A DNA stretch of 64,000 nucleotides, from the NCBI RefSeq assembly GCF_014397115.1, contig NZ_CP060720.1:1690001-1754000 (forward strand), given 5' to 3'. The notes beneath the pieces are model-generated. The model did no database searches. It worked only from the letters and a program-made list of their open reading frames with translations, and was not told the DNA's origin. How positions within the stretch are numbered: the stretch's first letter is position 1; the number at the start of each line of letters is the position of its first letter. The translations under genes and the position numbers were made by a program. This stretch comes from Vagococcus carniphilus (GTDB lineage: Bacteria; Bacillota; Bacilli; Lactobacillales; Vagococcaceae). This document shows positions 41,503 to 52,538 of the stretch, in pieces.

Positions 41503-43905
41503 TTAATGTTTGCGAATGGGGGCAATTCTCCAAATATCTTCAGAATATTTTCTAACGGTATCATCTGAAGAGAAATGACCTGCATGAGCAATATTAGTTA
41601 AACTCATTTTACCCCATTTTTTCTTATCTTTATAACTTTCGTCAATCCATTCTTGCGCTTCACAATAAGAAATGAAATCTCTTAAAACAAAGAACTCATC
41701 GTTATATTTAATTAATGAATCGAATATCTGTTGGCCTTCCATACTACAATTTGGAATAGTGCCATCAACAAACGCATTAACAACTCGGTGAATAATTGGG
41801 TTGTTTTGATAAATATCAGAGGCGTTATAATTTTGCTCATTATAATAACGATAAACTTCTGCTTCTGTTAAACCAAAAATAGCTATATTGTCATCTCCAA
41901 CAGCATCTTTAATTTCAATATTAGCTCCATCAAGAGTTGCTAAAGTAATTGCACCATTCAACATAAATTTCATGTTAGAAGTACCTGATGCTTCTTTTGA
42001 AGCAAGAGAAATTTGTTCACTCACATCAGCAGCGGGAATAATGATTTCAGCTAAGCTGACATTGTAGTTTTCTAAAAAGACTACTTTTAGCTTACCTTGA
42101 ATACTGTCATCATTATTAACTAAGTTTGCCGTTTCATTAATTAGCTTAATGACAGATTTAGCAAAATGATAACTTGGCGCTGCTTTTGCACCAAAAATGA
42201 ACACTCTAGGTGTTATATCCAGATCAGGGTTTTCTTTTAAATCTAAATATAATTTAATAATATGCATCAGATTCATTAATTGACGTTTGTAAGCATGTAG
42301 ACGTTTAATTTGGATGTCAAATATAGCATCTGGGGAAACCTCTACTTGATTATGCTCTTTGATATAAGCTGCCAATCTTTTTTTATTCTCATATTTAGCA
42401 TTAGCAAGATCATTTAACAATTTATCATTATTCTCATGATTAAGTAATAAGCGTAAATCGCCAGTATCCTTTCGCCAAGTTTTACCAATGTATTTATCTA
42501 AAGTTTTTGATAATAAAGGATTACTTAACTGCGACCAGCGTCTTTGAGCAATTCCATTTGTTTTATTATTAAAACGTTCTGGATAAATAGCATAAAAATC
42601 TTTTAAGACTACTGATTTAAGTAAATCTGAGTGAAGTTTTGCTACACCATTAACTGAATGAGAACCAATAATAGCTAAATGAGCCATATGAACTTGGTCA
42701 TGGCGAATAATACGAGTTCTCTTAATTAACTCATCATCAAACACACCTTGCCACTCTTCAACATAACGACGATCTATTTCTTCGATGATTTGGAAAATAC
42801 GTGGACAAACTTCTTTAATAAGAGATGTTTGCCATTTTTCTAAGGCCTCTGACATGATTGTATGATTGGTGTAACTCATAACTTTCGTCGTAACATCCCA
42901 TGCTTTTTCCCAAGCCATTCCTTCTTCATCAACAAACAGACGCATCAATTCAGCCACACACATTGCTGGATGAGTATCGTTAATATGAATCGCTATTGCT
43001 TTATTCATCTCAGTCATCGGTAAATCTAGGGTTTTATAATAATTAAAGATACTTTGCATCCCTGCCGAAACAAAGAAGTATTCTTGAGATAATCTAAAAC
43101 GTCTCCCATGCTCATTAGAATCATCTGGATATAAAACCGATGTTAAGTTTTGTAATTCTTGTCTGTTTTCAAAATGTTGGAAATTTGCTTTTTCCTCTTC
43201 AGTGACCTCAGCACTCCAAAGGCGCATTGTATTAACAGTATCATTTTCAAACCCTGTCATTCCTGTATCGTAAGGAATAGCTTTAATTGAATAACCACCT
43301 TTATACATTGGTTTTAACTGGCCAGTAGGTGTTTCGATTAAGTAAACTTTCCCACCAAAATGAACATCAACTGCCTTACTTTCACGACGAACTTCCCACA
43401 TGTTGCGGCTGTTTAGCCACTCGTCTGGAAGCTCTACTTGATAGCCATCGACAAATTTTTGTTTGAATAAACCATATTCATATCGAATACCGTTTCCGTT
43501 TCCTGGCATTCCAATCGAAGCTAAAGAATCCATAAAGCATGAAGCTAAACGGCCTAAACCGCCGTTACCTAATGCCATATCAGGTTCTTTTTTAGCTAAA
43601 TCATCTAAACTAATACCTAAATCTTTCAAGCCTTCCTCTACTGTATCGTAAATACCTAGATTTAGTAAATTACTCTTAAGCATTCTCCCAGGTAAAAACT
43701 CAATTGAGAAGTAGTAAACTTGTTTTTGCTTTTCTTCTAAATAATCTTGTCTTGTGTGTTTCCAGTTACGACTATAATGTGAGGTAACTAGTTTTCCTAA
43801 TGTTTCATAAAGTTCTTTATTAGAAGCATCTTCAATTGAAAGAGCAAACCTTTCTTGTAGTCTTTCTTCAAATTCTTCTTTAAAATTCTTCTTTGTAAAT
43901 GTCAT
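41503..43905 (-). CDS. glgP: Glycogen phosphorylase
   Basis: 800 residues, normal for GT35. Releases glucose 1-phosphate from glycogen ends. Seen: FSIEFLPGRMLKSNLLNLG and DMALGNGGLGRLASCFMDSLA near the N-terminus, IHINDTHPAMCVAEL, and the pyridoxal-phosphate lysine block EASGTSNMKFMLNGAITLATLDGANIE. Follows glgA with a 39-nt gap; ribosome site AAAGG is 14 nt from ATG, a bit far. Having synthesis and breakdown genes in one transcript is usual in lactic acid bacteria. Confidence 0.96.
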   Translation of the reverse strand: MTFTKKNFKEEFEERLQERFALSIEDASNKELYETLGKLVTSHYSRNWKHTRQDYLEEKQKQVYYFSIEFLPGRMLKSNLLNLGIYDTVEEGLKDLGISLDDLAKKEPDMALGNGGLGRLASCFMDSLASIGMPGNGNGIRYEYGLFKQKFVDGYQVELPDEWLNSRNMWEVRRESKAVDVHFGGKVYLIETPTGQLKPMYKGGYSIKAIPYDTGMTGFENDTVNTMRLWSAEVTEEEKANFQHFENRQELQNLTSVLYPDDSNEHGRRFRLSQEYFFVSAGMQSIFNYYKTLDLPMTEMNKAIAIHINDTHPAMCVAELMRLFVDEEGMAWEKAWDVTTKVMSYTNHTIMSEALEKWQTSLIKEVCPRIFQIIEEIDRRYVEEWQGVFDDELIKRTRIIRHDQVHMAHLAIIGSHSVNGVAKLHSDLLKSVVLKDFYAIYPERFNNKTNGIAQRRWSQLSNPLLSKTLDKYIGKTWRKDTGDLRLLLNHENNDKLLNDLANAKYENKKRLAAYIKEHNQVEVSPDAIFDIQIKRLHAYKRQLMNLMHIIKLYLDLKENPDLDITPRVFIFGAKAAPSYHFAKSVIKLINETANLVNNDDSIQGKLKVVFLENYNVSLAEIIIPAADVSEQISLASKEASGTSNMKFMLNGAITLATLDGANIEIKDAVGDDNIAIFGLTEAEVYRYYNEQNYNASDIYQNNPIIHRVVNAFVDGTIPNCSMEGQQIFDSLIKYNDEFFVLRDFISYCEAQEWIDESYKDKKKWGKMSLTNIAHAGHFSSDDTVRKYSEDIWRIAPIRKH

Positions 43906-43944
43906 ATTAATTATTTTCTACCTTTCGATACACAAACAAATCTT

Positions 43945-45375
43945 TTAAATAATGTCATTGTAAAGTGCGATATATTGCTCACAAGAATGACCCCAACTAA
44001 AATCTTTTCTCATGGCTTGTTTCATTAAACTCTCAAATGCTACCTTGTCATCTTTAAATAAGAATATTCCTTTTTTGATTACTTCCATTAAGAAATAAGG
44101 TTGGAAATTACTAAAACCAAATCCAGTCCCTTCTCCTGTAATTGGATTAAACGGAATAACGCTATCCTTTAATCCACCAACTTCATGAACAATTGGTAAT
44201 GTACCGTATCTCATTGACATCATTTGTGACAGCCCACAAGGTTCACTTGCTGATGGCATTAAGAACAGGTCTGAACCAGCGTAAATCTGTTGCGCTAATG
44301 TTTCATCAAAACTGATATTCATACTTGTTTTTTCAGGGTATAAGTAACCAAAATGACTAAACTGATGTTCAAACATCGGGTCTCCGGTTCCAAGAAGGAC
44401 AACTTGAACATCAAATTGCAGTAAATTATCTAACTCTGCTAACAAAATATGAAATCCTTTTTGATAAGTTAACCGACTAACCATACCTATCAGAGGAACA
44501 TCTTCTCTAACTGGTAAACCAAGTCGTTCTTGAAGTTCCGCTTTATTTAACTTTTTAAGTTCTAGGGTATCCACGTTGTATTGATGACTCAATCGTTGAT
44601 CTGTCTCTGGGTTATAGACATCGTAATCAATCCCATTTAAAATACCTGTTAACTTGTAAGAAATCATCCTTAAAATAGGGTCTAACCCAAAACCAAAGGC
44701 TGGTGTTTGAATTTCATTAGCATAATTAGGACTAACTGTCGTTACTTTATCAGCATATAAAATACCAGCTTTCATAAAGTTAACTGCATCATTAAAACGA
44801 ATTGTTCCATCATCAAAACGCTCAGGTGTCATACCAAAGACTTCCGGTAAAATATCTCGTCCGTATTGACCTTGAAACTCTAAATTATGAATCGTTAAAA
44901 TCGTTTTAATAGATGAGTAAGCTTCAATCCAATTATATTTTTCAGTCAATAAATAGGGAATCATTGCTGTATGATGATCGTTTAAATGCATCACATCTGG
45001 AATAAAATCAATTTTCTCCATCATTTCAATGATAGCTTGTTGGAAGAAAGCGAATTTTTCTCCATCATCATAATCCCCGTAAATATTAGCTCGGTTAAAA
45101 TAGTACTCATTATCTATAAAATAATAATCAATCGAATCATGATGTAGATACTTGATACCGCAATACTGTTTTCGCCAGCCCACGTTTACTGTAAATTGGT
45201 AGATATCTTCACATTGATTTTTAAACTCTTCTGATATTTTTGAGAAATAAGGTAAGACAACTCGGACATCGATTCCCTGACGCTTTAATTCTTTTGGTAA
45301 CGCACCAGCAACGTCTCCTAATCCTCCTGTTTTGAAGAATGGACTCGCTTCAGATGTACAAAATAAAACTTTCAT
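43945..45375 (-). CDS. glgA: Glycogen synthase (ADP-glucose)
   Basis: 476 residues, GT5. N-terminal ADP-glucose-binding motif KTGGLGDV (15-22), HNLEFQGQYG, and C-terminal MPSASEPCGLSQMMSMRYGT. Adds glucose from ADP-glucose to the glycogen chain. Starts 4 nt after glgD with GGAGGG 8 nt upstream. Confidence 0.96.
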   Translation of the reverse strand: MKVLFCTSEASPFFKTGGLGDVAGALPKELKRQGIDVRVVLPYFSKISEEFKNQCEDIYQFTVNVGWRKQYCGIKYLHHDSIDYYFIDNEYYFNRANIYGDYDDGEKFAFFQQAIIEMMEKIDFIPDVMHLNDHHTAMIPYLLTEKYNWIEAYSSIKTILTIHNLEFQGQYGRDILPEVFGMTPERFDDGTIRFNDAVNFMKAGILYADKVTTVSPNYANEIQTPAFGFGLDPILRMISYKLTGILNGIDYDVYNPETDQRLSHQYNVDTLELKKLNKAELQERLGLPVREDVPLIGMVSRLTYQKGFHILLAELDNLLQFDVQVVLLGTGDPMFEHQFSHFGYLYPEKTSMNISFDETLAQQIYAGSDLFLMPSASEPCGLSQMMSMRYGTLPIVHEVGGLKDSVIPFNPITGEGTGFGFSNFQPYFLMEVIKKGIFLFKDDKVAFESLMKQAMRKDFSWGHSCEQYIALYNDII

Positions 45376-45379
45376 CCAA

Positions 45380-46534
45380 TTATCCCTCCGTTTGAATTAA
45401 ATCTTCCATAATATGAGCATTTTTTTCAACAACAATTGGTTTATCTTTCGTTCCAATTACTCGAACGCCTTCTTCAATAATCACATTTTTATCAATAATG
45501 GCATATTCTACTCGTGCATCTTTTTTAATTTCAGTTTTCGCCATGATGATAGAGTCTGAAACGACTGCATTCTCTCTCACAACAGCACCCCTAGAAAAAA
45601 TAGATTGTTTTACTTTACCATAGACTAAACAACCAGTAGCTAATTGACTATTGATAACCTCACTATCTTTTGAATAGTAAGTTGGTACACCGTTTAGATT
45701 CTTCATGTAAATCCTTTTACTTGAATGCAGTAATGATAAGAACTTACTTGAATCAAGCATATCCATATTAGCGTCATAATAAGATTTGATATCATAGATA
45801 TTACTTAAATAACCAGTGTATTCAAATGCCCAAGTTGTTTTAGTTTTCATTGCATCTCTAAAAATATCTTCAATTTTAAGGGTATCATCAACTGCTTTGC
45901 CTTTTTTAAGCTCTTCAATTAACCAATCAGATTTAACAATAAAGATATTCATAAATAGATTTTCTGTTTCTTCTGAAGTAGTGTTTCCATCATAAACTGA
46001 TAAATCTTTCACTTTTCCGTTACTTTCGATGTCTAGTAAAATGTCATTTTTAGCGATTTGCTCTGTTGGCATTTTTTTATAGACAACTGTTAAATCATCT
46101 CGGTGTAAATTATGAATATTACGAACTTCACCTAAATCTAAATTACATAACATTTTATTACCAATAAAAACAGTGAATTCAGAATCAGATTTTTGAATGT
46201 ATTCGATGATAGCATCGTAATAATGTTCGTCAACTGTTTTTTCTCCCTCAAATCCTTGGAAGAAATGCATGAAGTAACGATTTGGTAAGCTGCTTAAATT
46301 CCACTCTTTCCCGCTACTAACATGGTCAATAACTGATTGAGTCATTCCTTGATTAAAAATCATATAGATTGAATGAATATCAGCATCTATAACATTCGAT
46401 AGATTAAAATCAATCATTCGATAAATACCATCAAATGGCAGTAACGAAACAGGTCTTCTTGCAGTTAAAGGCAATAAGCCTTCGTATGTATTAATATCGC
46501 CAAGAATGGCACATGTTTTATTAGTCTTCATCAT
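45380..46534 (-). CDS. glgD: GlgD, regulatory subunit of ADP-glucose pyrophosphorylase
   Basis: 384 residues. Nucleotidyltransferase fold like GlgC but the catalytic GGxGxRL loop is replaced ([26 protein letters not shown]), as in GlgD proteins that pair with GlgC and tune its activity. C-terminal left-handed beta-helix hexapeptides ([30 protein letters not shown]). Overlaps glgC by 14 nt, in keeping with a fixed GlgC:GlgD stoichiometry. GGAG 7 nt before the first of two tandem ATGs. Confidence 0.93.
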   Translation of the reverse strand: MMKTNKTCAILGDINTYEGLLPLTARRPVSLLPFDGIYRMIDFNLSNVIDADIHSIYMIFNQGMTQSVIDHVSSGKEWNLSSLPNRYFMHFFQGFEGEKTVDEHYYDAIIEYIQKSDSEFTVFIGNKMLCNLDLGEVRNIHNLHRDDLTVVYKKMPTEQIAKNDILLDIESNGKVKDLSVYDGNTTSEETENLFMNIFIVKSDWLIEELKKGKAVDDTLKIEDIFRDAMKTKTTWAFEYTGYLSNIYDIKSYYDANMDMLDSSKFLSLLHSSKRIYMKNLNGVPTYYSKDSEVINSQLATGCLVYGKVKQSIFSRGAVVRENAVVSDSIIMAKTEIKKDARVEYAIIDKNVIIEEGVRVIGTKDKPIVVEKNAHIMEDLIQTEG

Positions 46535-47663
46535 TACACACTCCTATTACTTCAGCATTACCAACGACAGCTACCTCTTCTTCACCGACAATTACGGCGT
46601 TATCACCAACAACAGCATTTTCACCAACGATGGCTCTTGAAATCAATGCATTTTTCCCAACCCTAGCACCAGGCATAATCACACTATTTTCAATTTTTGC
46701 TCCTTCTCCAATTTGAGTATCTGTTGATATTATACTGTGAGTCACATCACCAGAAACGTAGCAACCACTTGCAATAAGTGATTCATTGACAGATGCACTG
46801 TCACTTAAGAATTGAGGTGGAGAAACACGGTGTTTAGTTGTAATACGCCAATTACGATCTCGAATATTTAATTCATTCTCAGGACTAATAAATTCCATAT
46901 TAGCTTCCCAAAGCGATTCAACTGTTCCAACATCTTTCCAATAGCCATTAAAATTATAAGCATAAACTCTTTCACCGCTATTGATATAAGAAGGAATAAT
47001 ATGCTTCCCAAAATCAAGCATTTCACCATCTTTTTGATGTGTTGTTAATAAAAACTCACGCAAATATGCCCAATTGAAAATGTAAATTCCCATTGAAGCT
47101 AAATTATTTTTTGGCTCTTCTGGTTTTTCTTCAAATTCAATGACTCGGTTATTTTTATCTGTATTCATAATACCGAAACGAGATGCTTCTTTTATAGGTA
47201 CTTCAATAACAGATACAGTCAAAGAGGCATTATTTTGTTTATGCGCTTCTAACATTTTTTCATAATCCATGGTGTAAATATGATCTCCAGATAAAACAAG
47301 AACATATTCAGGGTCCATTCGGTCAATATAGTCCATGTTCTGGAAAATAGCATGAGCTGTTCCTTCAAACCATTTACTACCATCATTTGCTGAAAAAGGT
47401 TGTAAAACGGTTAAATCAGAATTTAGACCATCCAATCCCCAACTATCGCCATTGCCAAGATGAGAATTTAAAATTAAGGGTTCGTACTGGGTAACAACAC
47501 CAACATTTGAAATATTTGAATTAATACAATTGCTTAATGTGAAATCAATAATGCGATATCTTCCGCCAAAAGGAACGGCAGGTTTGGCAATGTTTTGAGT
47601 TAATTTTCCTAACCTAGAACCTTTACCGCCTGCTAAAATCATTGCTAAAACTTCTGTTTTCAT
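46521..47663 (-). CDS. glgC: Glucose-1-phosphate adenylyltransferase
   Basis: 380 residues. Catalytic loop [14 protein letters not shown] (from residue 9), [29 protein letters not shown], and a C-terminal beta-helix with [14 protein letters not shown]. Makes ADP-glucose, the committed step. The only Shine-Dalgarno, AGGAGG, lies 31 nt before the ATG, with a 7-bp hairpin between that would bring it to an effective ~8 nt. Overlaps glgD by 14 nt. Confidence 0.95.
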   Translation of the reverse strand: MKTEVLAMILAGGKGSRLGKLTQNIAKPAVPFGGRYRIIDFTLSNCINSNISNVGVVTQYEPLILNSHLGNGDSWGLDGLNSDLTVLQPFSANDGSKWFEGTAHAIFQNMDYIDRMDPEYVLVLSGDHIYTMDYEKMLEAHKQNNASLTVSVIEVPIKEASRFGIMNTDKNNRVIEFEEKPEEPKNNLASMGIYIFNWAYLREFLLTTHQKDGEMLDFGKHIIPSYINSGERVYAYNFNGYWKDVGTVESLWEANMEFISPENELNIRDRNWRITTKHRVSPPQFLSDSASVNESLIASGCYVSGDVTHSIISTDTQIGEGAKIENSVIMPGARVGKNALISRAIVGENAVVGDNAVIVGEEEVAVVGNAEVIGVCNDED

Positions 47664-47670
47664 ATTGACT

Positions 47671-47700
47671 TGATGAGTAATAAAACCTCATCATCCTCCT
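47671..47700 (-). promoter_or_regulatory. Hairpin-spaced ribosome-binding site of glgC
   Basis: In the RNA: AGGAGG (47700-47695), then TGATGAG (47693-47687) pairing with CTCATCA (47677-47671) around a 9-nt loop, then 7 nt to ATG. Folding out the hairpin leaves the normal SD-ATG distance. No other SD is closer. Confidence 0.6.
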
Positions 47701-47712
47701 CTCAAATTCTCA

Positions 47713-49629
47713 CTATTTTTTACGATTGATCCGAACGTCAGCTGGTTTTAATATAAGTGCACCTAAAGCTGGTACCGTTGTTTCAATTGAGTAATCAAAC
47801 TGTTTAAATTCATTGTTACTTGTTTCACATGATTTATTATGTTTCTCCCATGTTCCCCCAAATTCTTTCATCTCAGTGTTCCAAACTTCTTCATAAGTCC
47901 CTTCATAAGGAACTCCTATTTGAAAGTTTTTTCTTTCAACAGGTGTCATGTTTAAAATGACTATATAAAAATCTTTCTTTTTCTTACCTTGACGAATAAA
48001 AGATAAGACGGTATCACTCTTGTTATCTGCATCAATTATTTCAATCGTCTCTCTTGTATCCTCTAATTCCCAAAGACAAGATGATTGACGATAAAACTCA
48101 TTTAATTCAGACGTAAAGAACTGCATTTGTTGGTTTAACTCATCTTCTAAATCAACCCACTCTAACTCTTCATTAAATTTCCACTCTAAAAACTGTCCCC
48201 ACTCGCTTCCCATAAACAGAAGTTTTTTTCCAGGGTGAGTGATTAAATAAGTGTAGAGATTTCGAAGTTGAGCAAACTGTTTGTAACGGTCTCCCCACAT
48301 TTTATGCATTAAACTCTTCTTACCATGAACAACTTCATCATGGGATAGAGGTAAAATAAATCGTTCCTCCATCATGTACATGAATGAAAAAGTCATCAAA
48401 TTAAAATTATCACCTCTAAAAAGAGGATCCATTTCATAGAACCGTAAAATATCATTCATCCATCCCATATTCCACTTGTAATCAAATCCAAGTGAGTTTT
48501 CAATGCTACCAGTTATTTTCGTTTCAGATGAGCTTTCCTCAGCTATCATTAGAACTTCTGGATGTTCATTTTTCATGACAGCATTCAATTTTTGTAAGAA
48601 ATAATACCCTTCTAGGTTAGTATATCCACCTTCATGATTTAGCGTAAATGGACCATCATCATAGTTTCGATAAATCATACTTGATACCGCATCTACCCTA
48701 ATCCCATCAATGTGAAACGTTTCAACCCAATATAAAATGCTTGAAATTAAAAAGCTCTGAACTTCTGGTCTTCCTAAATCAAAATTGATTGAACCCCAAC
48801 GGCGATTTTCAGCGCGTTCAGGATCAACATATTCAAATTGTGGTGTCCCATCATAATAAGCTAGAGCGTCATCATTCACACAAAAATGTCCTGGTACCCA
48901 ATCAACTAGAACACCAATATTATTGAGATGACATGCTTCTACAAATTCTTGGAATTCTTCTGGTGTTCCATATGTCGAACATAACGCAAAATAACCAATC
49001 AATTGATACCCCCATGATTGGTCAAGTGGATGTTCCATTAATGGCATAAACTCAACGTGGGTATAATTCATTTGTACTAAATAAGGAACGAGTTCTTCTG
49101 TTAGGTCTTTGAAAGTGTAAGGGTTTCCATTTGTGTGTTGTTTAAAAGAACTAGCGTGAACTTCATAGATATTAAGCGGGCGTTTGAAATGATTGCTTCT
49201 TTTGTGCCTTCCTTTAAATAGCCCATCTTTCCATTTCTTTTCTTTTTCAATATAGACAACACTAGCATTTCCAGGTCTTTTTTCAAACATTTTAGAAAAC
49301 GGGTCGATTTTCATTATTTTACGTCCATTTTGTTGTGTCACATGAAACTTATATAAATCCATCTCATTTGGTAAATCAGTTATAATTTCCCAAATACCAG
49401 TTTCTTTATCATATGTCATTGGTTCTGTATCTTTCCAATCATTAAAATCACCAACTAAAAAGACTTCTTGAGCGTTAGGTGCCCAAACACGGAATACATA
49501 AAACTCACCTTGTTCATCGTTTATTAGATGAACCCCTAAACAGTTTTGACTCTTAAAGTTTTCACCTGTTACAAAACTCTTTTTACATAAAGCTTCGTCG
49601 TGAAAAATTTCTGAATCTTGCCTTTTCAT
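47713..49629 (-). CDS. glgB: 1,4-alpha-glucan branching enzyme
   Basis: 638 residues from ATG 49629, the family's usual size; the frame extends to 49746 but without family similarity, and GGGTGATG lies just upstream of 49629. N-terminal CBM48 ([20 protein letters not shown]), then GH13: [18 protein letters not shown] (nucleophile), IAEESSSE (acid/base), [12 protein letters not shown]. Creates alpha-1,6 branches. First gene of glgB-C-D-A-P-apu; the gap to glgC is 49 nt. Confidence 0.95.
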   Translation of the reverse strand: MKRQDSEIFHDEALCKKSFVTGENFKSQNCLGVHLINDEQGEFYVFRVWAPNAQEVFLVGDFNDWKDTEPMTYDKETGIWEIITDLPNEMDLYKFHVTQQNGRKIMKIDPFSKMFEKRPGNASVVYIEKEKKWKDGLFKGRHKRSNHFKRPLNIYEVHASSFKQHTNGNPYTFKDLTEELVPYLVQMNYTHVEFMPLMEHPLDQSWGYQLIGYFALCSTYGTPEEFQEFVEACHLNNIGVLVDWVPGHFCVNDDALAYYDGTPQFEYVDPERAENRRWGSINFDLGRPEVQSFLISSILYWVETFHIDGIRVDAVSSMIYRNYDDGPFTLNHEGGYTNLEGYYFLQKLNAVMKNEHPEVLMIAEESSSETKITGSIENSLGFDYKWNMGWMNDILRFYEMDPLFRGDNFNLMTFSFMYMMEERFILPLSHDEVVHGKKSLMHKMWGDRYKQFAQLRNLYTYLITHPGKKLLFMGSEWGQFLEWKFNEELEWVDLEDELNQQMQFFTSELNEFYRQSSCLWELEDTRETIEIIDADNKSDTVLSFIRQGKKKKDFYIVILNMTPVERKNFQIGVPYEGTYEEVWNTEMKEFGGTWEKHNKSCETSNNEFKQFDYSIETTVPALGALILKPADVRINRKK

Positions 49630-50027
49630 AAAGTTTATCATCACCCTTTCCAACACATAACTACAAACAAGTTTTTTTCGTTTCATTATCTTGTTTATAC
49701 ATATATAATACCACACTAAACGTTTGTTAGTTGATTTATTTTTCAAAAAACAGGATAAATATGCATGTTTTTTCTTAGTAATATTTTATTATCGATTTTT
49801 ACTGTTTTATTCCCTTTATAAGGGTAACAAACCATCAAAATAAGTCGAATGACGTATCATTTGTTAATAATAACAATTAAATGTTTGTTATTTTCTAATA
49901 AAAAACCAAAGTTTCATCCTTTTTTCTTTTTATTTTCAAAAAACAATAAAAAGAACGACATTTTACCAAAAATAGAACTGAAAATGATATAATTTACTCT
50001 GTATAATATTAAATTGGAGGGAATCAA
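49630..50027. other. Divergent intergenic region between glgB and the C39/GW surface gene
   Basis: 398 bases, very AT-rich, with promoters for both directions expected. TATAAT-like boxes occur at about 49996-50001 and 50011-50016 on the plus strand and TATAAA near 49700 on the minus strand; none has a strong -35. Two GTTTGTTA copies (about 49722 and 49883) were noted. No convincing CcpA (cre) site found. Confidence 0.4.
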
Positions 50028-52286
50028 ATGAAAAAGTATAATTTATTTTTGTTGGCTTTGTCTAGTTCCATTTTACTAAACCCAGTAGACGGATTAGCTA
50101 TCGAAGAATCTAAATATAATGATGTTTCTATTTCTTCAACTCAAACAACTGAACAATTAACTGAGTCAAAAGAAATCTCTACGTCTGAAACAACACTAAC
50201 TTCTAGCATTGAAGAGATAACATCTCAATCTAGTGAGTCTCAACCTGAAAAACTAAAAGAAGAAAATATCGAAGCAAATAAAAACCTTTCCTTTAGCGAA
50301 CTCTCACAATACGTTAGTTTAAATCAAAAGAATCAAGCTATTTTTGATAAAACTGGAAATGATATTTTAGGGTCAACTAATGATTATCTTAATCAAACAT
50401 TTTTAGCTAAAGCTTCTGTAAAACATTCAAATGGTAAAATTTTATATCAATTATTTAACCAATCAGATAAGGAAATTGGTTACGTTTTTGAAGAGTCTTT
50501 AACTAAAGTTGCTGGACCTGAAGGAAGTCACTACTCACTTGGAGAATATGCTACGATTACTGACCCGAATAGTTCAACTTTAGCAAATTTTAAAGGTTCA
50601 AAAAAATTCTCTCAAGACAAACTAATAAATAAGACTTTTTTTGCAAGAGGACAGTATCATCACTTTAATGGCCAAACCTACCTTTCTATATTTGATACAA
50701 AAGGAGTTTGGTATGGTTACATTGATCAAAATCAAGTGACTCTTAGTTCAGAACGTCAAGGTAGTTATGTTAGTTTTGACAAATATATTACTTACAGCAA
50801 CAAAAATTACAATACTTGGTCTAACTTTGGTTGGAAATATCGACTAAGTGGAGATAAATTGGTTAACAAAACTTTACAAGCAAGAGGCATCTACTATCAC
50901 TTTAGTGGAGAATCTTATTTATCGCTTTATGATCAAAACGGAACTTGGTATGGTTATGTGAATCAAAAAGCAACTAAATTAGCTGATGGAGCACAAGGTA
51001 GCTATCATTCTTATGGTAAATATGTGACTTTCAGCAATAAGAATTATGATACTTGGTCTTCTTTCCAATGGAATAAAAGAAACAGCGGACATGATTTAGT
51101 TAATCAAACCTATCTAGCAAAAGGTATCTATCATCATGCGAATGGAAATGATTATGTCTCACTTTACGACAATCAAAATAAATGGCACGGTTACGTTAAT
51201 CAAAATGCTGTAAAAGCTGCTGAGGGTAAGCAAGGTGCTTATCAGGCTCACAATAAGTATGTTTCAATTAAGAACCCTAATTATTCGACATGGCAAAATT
51301 TTAATTGGAAAAAAAGAGATACCACTAAAAATATTCACGAGAAAACTTTATTAGCAAAAGGCATCTACCACCACTTTAATGGTGACACTTACCTTTCATT
51401 ATTCGATAGTAAAGGAACTTGGTATGGTTACCTCAATCAAAATGCTACTCAAGAAACAAATCGAACTGGACATGCTATTTCCATTAATAAGTATGTCTCT
51501 GTTAGAAGTAGAAACTATGATTTATGGCGTAATTTAAACTTCTCTGCTTCAAAAGGAACAACCAAAAACATGCTAAATAAACCTTATCTAGCCAAAGTAA
51601 AATATGAACATTTTAACGGGTCTACATATTACTCTTTATATGACCAAAAAAATAATTGGCAAGGTTATATTAATCGAAGTGGTGTTGCTGAAGCTAAAGG
51701 AAATAACTCCACCTATGTTATGTTGAACGCTCCATACTATAATCAAATGGAGGAAATTAATGGCCGAAAAGCACATATGGGTTGTGAAGCTGCGAGCTTA
51801 TTACAAGCTTTGCATTTAAAAGGATACGCTAAAAATTATTCACTTCACCCTTTTATTGATAAAATGCCAAGATCTAATGATAATAATCCAAATAATGGTT
51901 TTTCTGGAAACCCGTACGGAAACACATATGGCGTTTACCACTCTATTTTCCCAAAACCATTAACTGAATGGGCTAATAATTATGCTAAAGGAAATGCTAA
52001 AAATATTTCTGGCTCTTCACTAAACCAAATTAATAAAGAATTGACAAATGGCAACCCAATTGTTATCTATGTAACTATTAATTTCGAGCCAGCTAAACCT
52101 CTATATAGATATCATTGGGGATATGGACTTAACAATGCTCATGTGGTTACTTTGGATGGTTACAATAGTCAGACAAACACTTACCATGTATCTGATCCGA
52201 ACGCTAAAGGTGGCTACTGGGTAACTAAAAATAAATTACAAGCTTCTTATTTCGCTAATGAAAAAAGAGCAGTAGTTATTAGGTAA
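50028..52286 (+). CDS. Secreted GW-module surface protein with C39-like cysteine peptidase domain
   Basis: 752 residues. Signal peptide (~1-25, KYNLFLLALSSSILLNPVDGLA), Ser/Thr/Glu-rich linker (~28-90), six GW/SH3_8 modules of about 75 residues (~100-560; e.g. HHFNGQTYLSIFDTKGVWYGYI), and a C-terminal peptidase_C39_2-like domain with likely catalytic Cys586 (HMGCEAASLLQAL) and His705 (NNAHVVTLDGY). GW modules bind lipoteichoic acid and hold proteins on the wall without a sortase anchor. Likely a cell-wall or surface-protein-directed hydrolase. GGAGGG 7 nt before ATG. Modules are close relatives of those in the protein at 55096-57720. Confidence 0.88.
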   Translation: MKKYNLFLLALSSSILLNPVDGLAIEESKYNDVSISSTQTTEQLTESKEISTSETTLTSSIEEITSQSSESQPEKLKEENIEANKNLSFSELSQYVSLNQKNQAIFDKTGNDILGSTNDYLNQTFLAKASVKHSNGKILYQLFNQSDKEIGYVFEESLTKVAGPEGSHYSLGEYATITDPNSSTLANFKGSKKFSQDKLINKTFFARGQYHHFNGQTYLSIFDTKGVWYGYIDQNQVTLSSERQGSYVSFDKYITYSNKNYNTWSNFGWKYRLSGDKLVNKTLQARGIYYHFSGESYLSLYDQNGTWYGYVNQKATKLADGAQGSYHSYGKYVTFSNKNYDTWSSFQWNKRNSGHDLVNQTYLAKGIYHHANGNDYVSLYDNQNKWHGYVNQNAVKAAEGKQGAYQAHNKYVSIKNPNYSTWQNFNWKKRDTTKNIHEKTLLAKGIYHHFNGDTYLSLFDSKGTWYGYLNQNATQETNRTGHAISINKYVSVRSRNYDLWRNLNFSASKGTTKNMLNKPYLAKVKYEHFNGSTYYSLYDQKNNWQGYINRSGVAEAKGNNSTYVMLNAPYYNQMEEINGRKAHMGCEAASLLQALHLKGYAKNYSLHPFIDKMPRSNDNNPNNGFSGNPYGNTYGVYHSIFPKPLTEWANNYAKGNAKNISGSSLNQINKELTNGNPIVIYVTINFEPAKPLYRYHWGYGLNNAHVVTLDGYNSQTNTYHVSDPNAKGGYWVTKNKLQASYFANEKRAVVIR

Positions 52287-52318
52287 AGTAAAAAGTACGA
52301 GAAGCTAAATTTATCAAA

Positions 52319-52366
52319 TAAAAGAATGGACATCTCTTAATTTAGGGATTTCCATTCTTTTTTTAT
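52319..52366 (+). terminator. Rho-independent terminator
   Basis: AAAGAATGGA / TCCATTCTTT stem (52321-52330 with 52351-52360), inner partial pairing, then T-tract. Confidence 0.75.
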
Positions 52367-52463
52367 TATTAAATTTTCTAATTACAAATCCAAATCAAGC
52401 CCACTTTATTCACCCGTTATAACAATCATTACTTAGTTATTAAGAAAATTAAAAGTTATTTTT

Positions 52464-52481
52464 TGTCATATATATTTGACA
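52464..52481. promoter_or_regulatory. Operator 1 of the XRE-DUF3278 operon
   Basis: TGTCA-N8-TGACA palindrome (TGTCATATATATTTGACA) overlapping the -35 hexamer. Same symmetry and spacing as the second copy 46 nt downstream. Autoregulation by the XRE protein is inferred. Confidence 0.7.
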
Positions 52482-52504
52482 TATTAAAAAAATAGAAGTA
52501 TTCT
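52476..52504 (+). promoter_or_regulatory. Promoter of the XRE-DUF3278 operon
   Basis: TTGACA (52476-52481), exactly 17 nt, TATTCT (52499-52504). Consensus -35 embedded in operator 1, predicted start near 52511 inside operator 2. Confidence 0.72.
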
Positions 52505-52509
52505 ATTAA

Positions 52510-52527
52510 TGTCACATATATATGACA
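52510..52527. promoter_or_regulatory. Operator 2 of the XRE-DUF3278 operon
   Basis: TGTCACATATATATGACA, the same TGTCA-N8-TGACA palindrome, covering the predicted transcription start and ending 1 nt before the AAGGAG. Confidence 0.7.
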
Positions 52528-52538
52528 AGGAGAAAATT

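Noticed and set aside
47626-47694. 23-codon frame between glgB and glgC starting ATGATG after AGGAGG
   Set aside because: The Shine-Dalgarno touches the start codon, leaving no spacing; the hairpin explanation for glgC translation is simpler.
49630-49746. N-terminal extension of GlgB
   Set aside because: No family similarity, no ribosome site at 49746; ATG 49629 gives the normal length.
49630-50027. CcpA (cre) site controlling glgB
   Set aside because: ACTAAACGTTTGTT near 49715 has a CG core but too few matches to the cre consensus on its right side.
52464-52527. Operator pair as a terminator of the upstream gene
   Set aside because: Arms of 5 bp with AT-rich spacer and no T-tract; a separate strong terminator already lies at 52319-52366.
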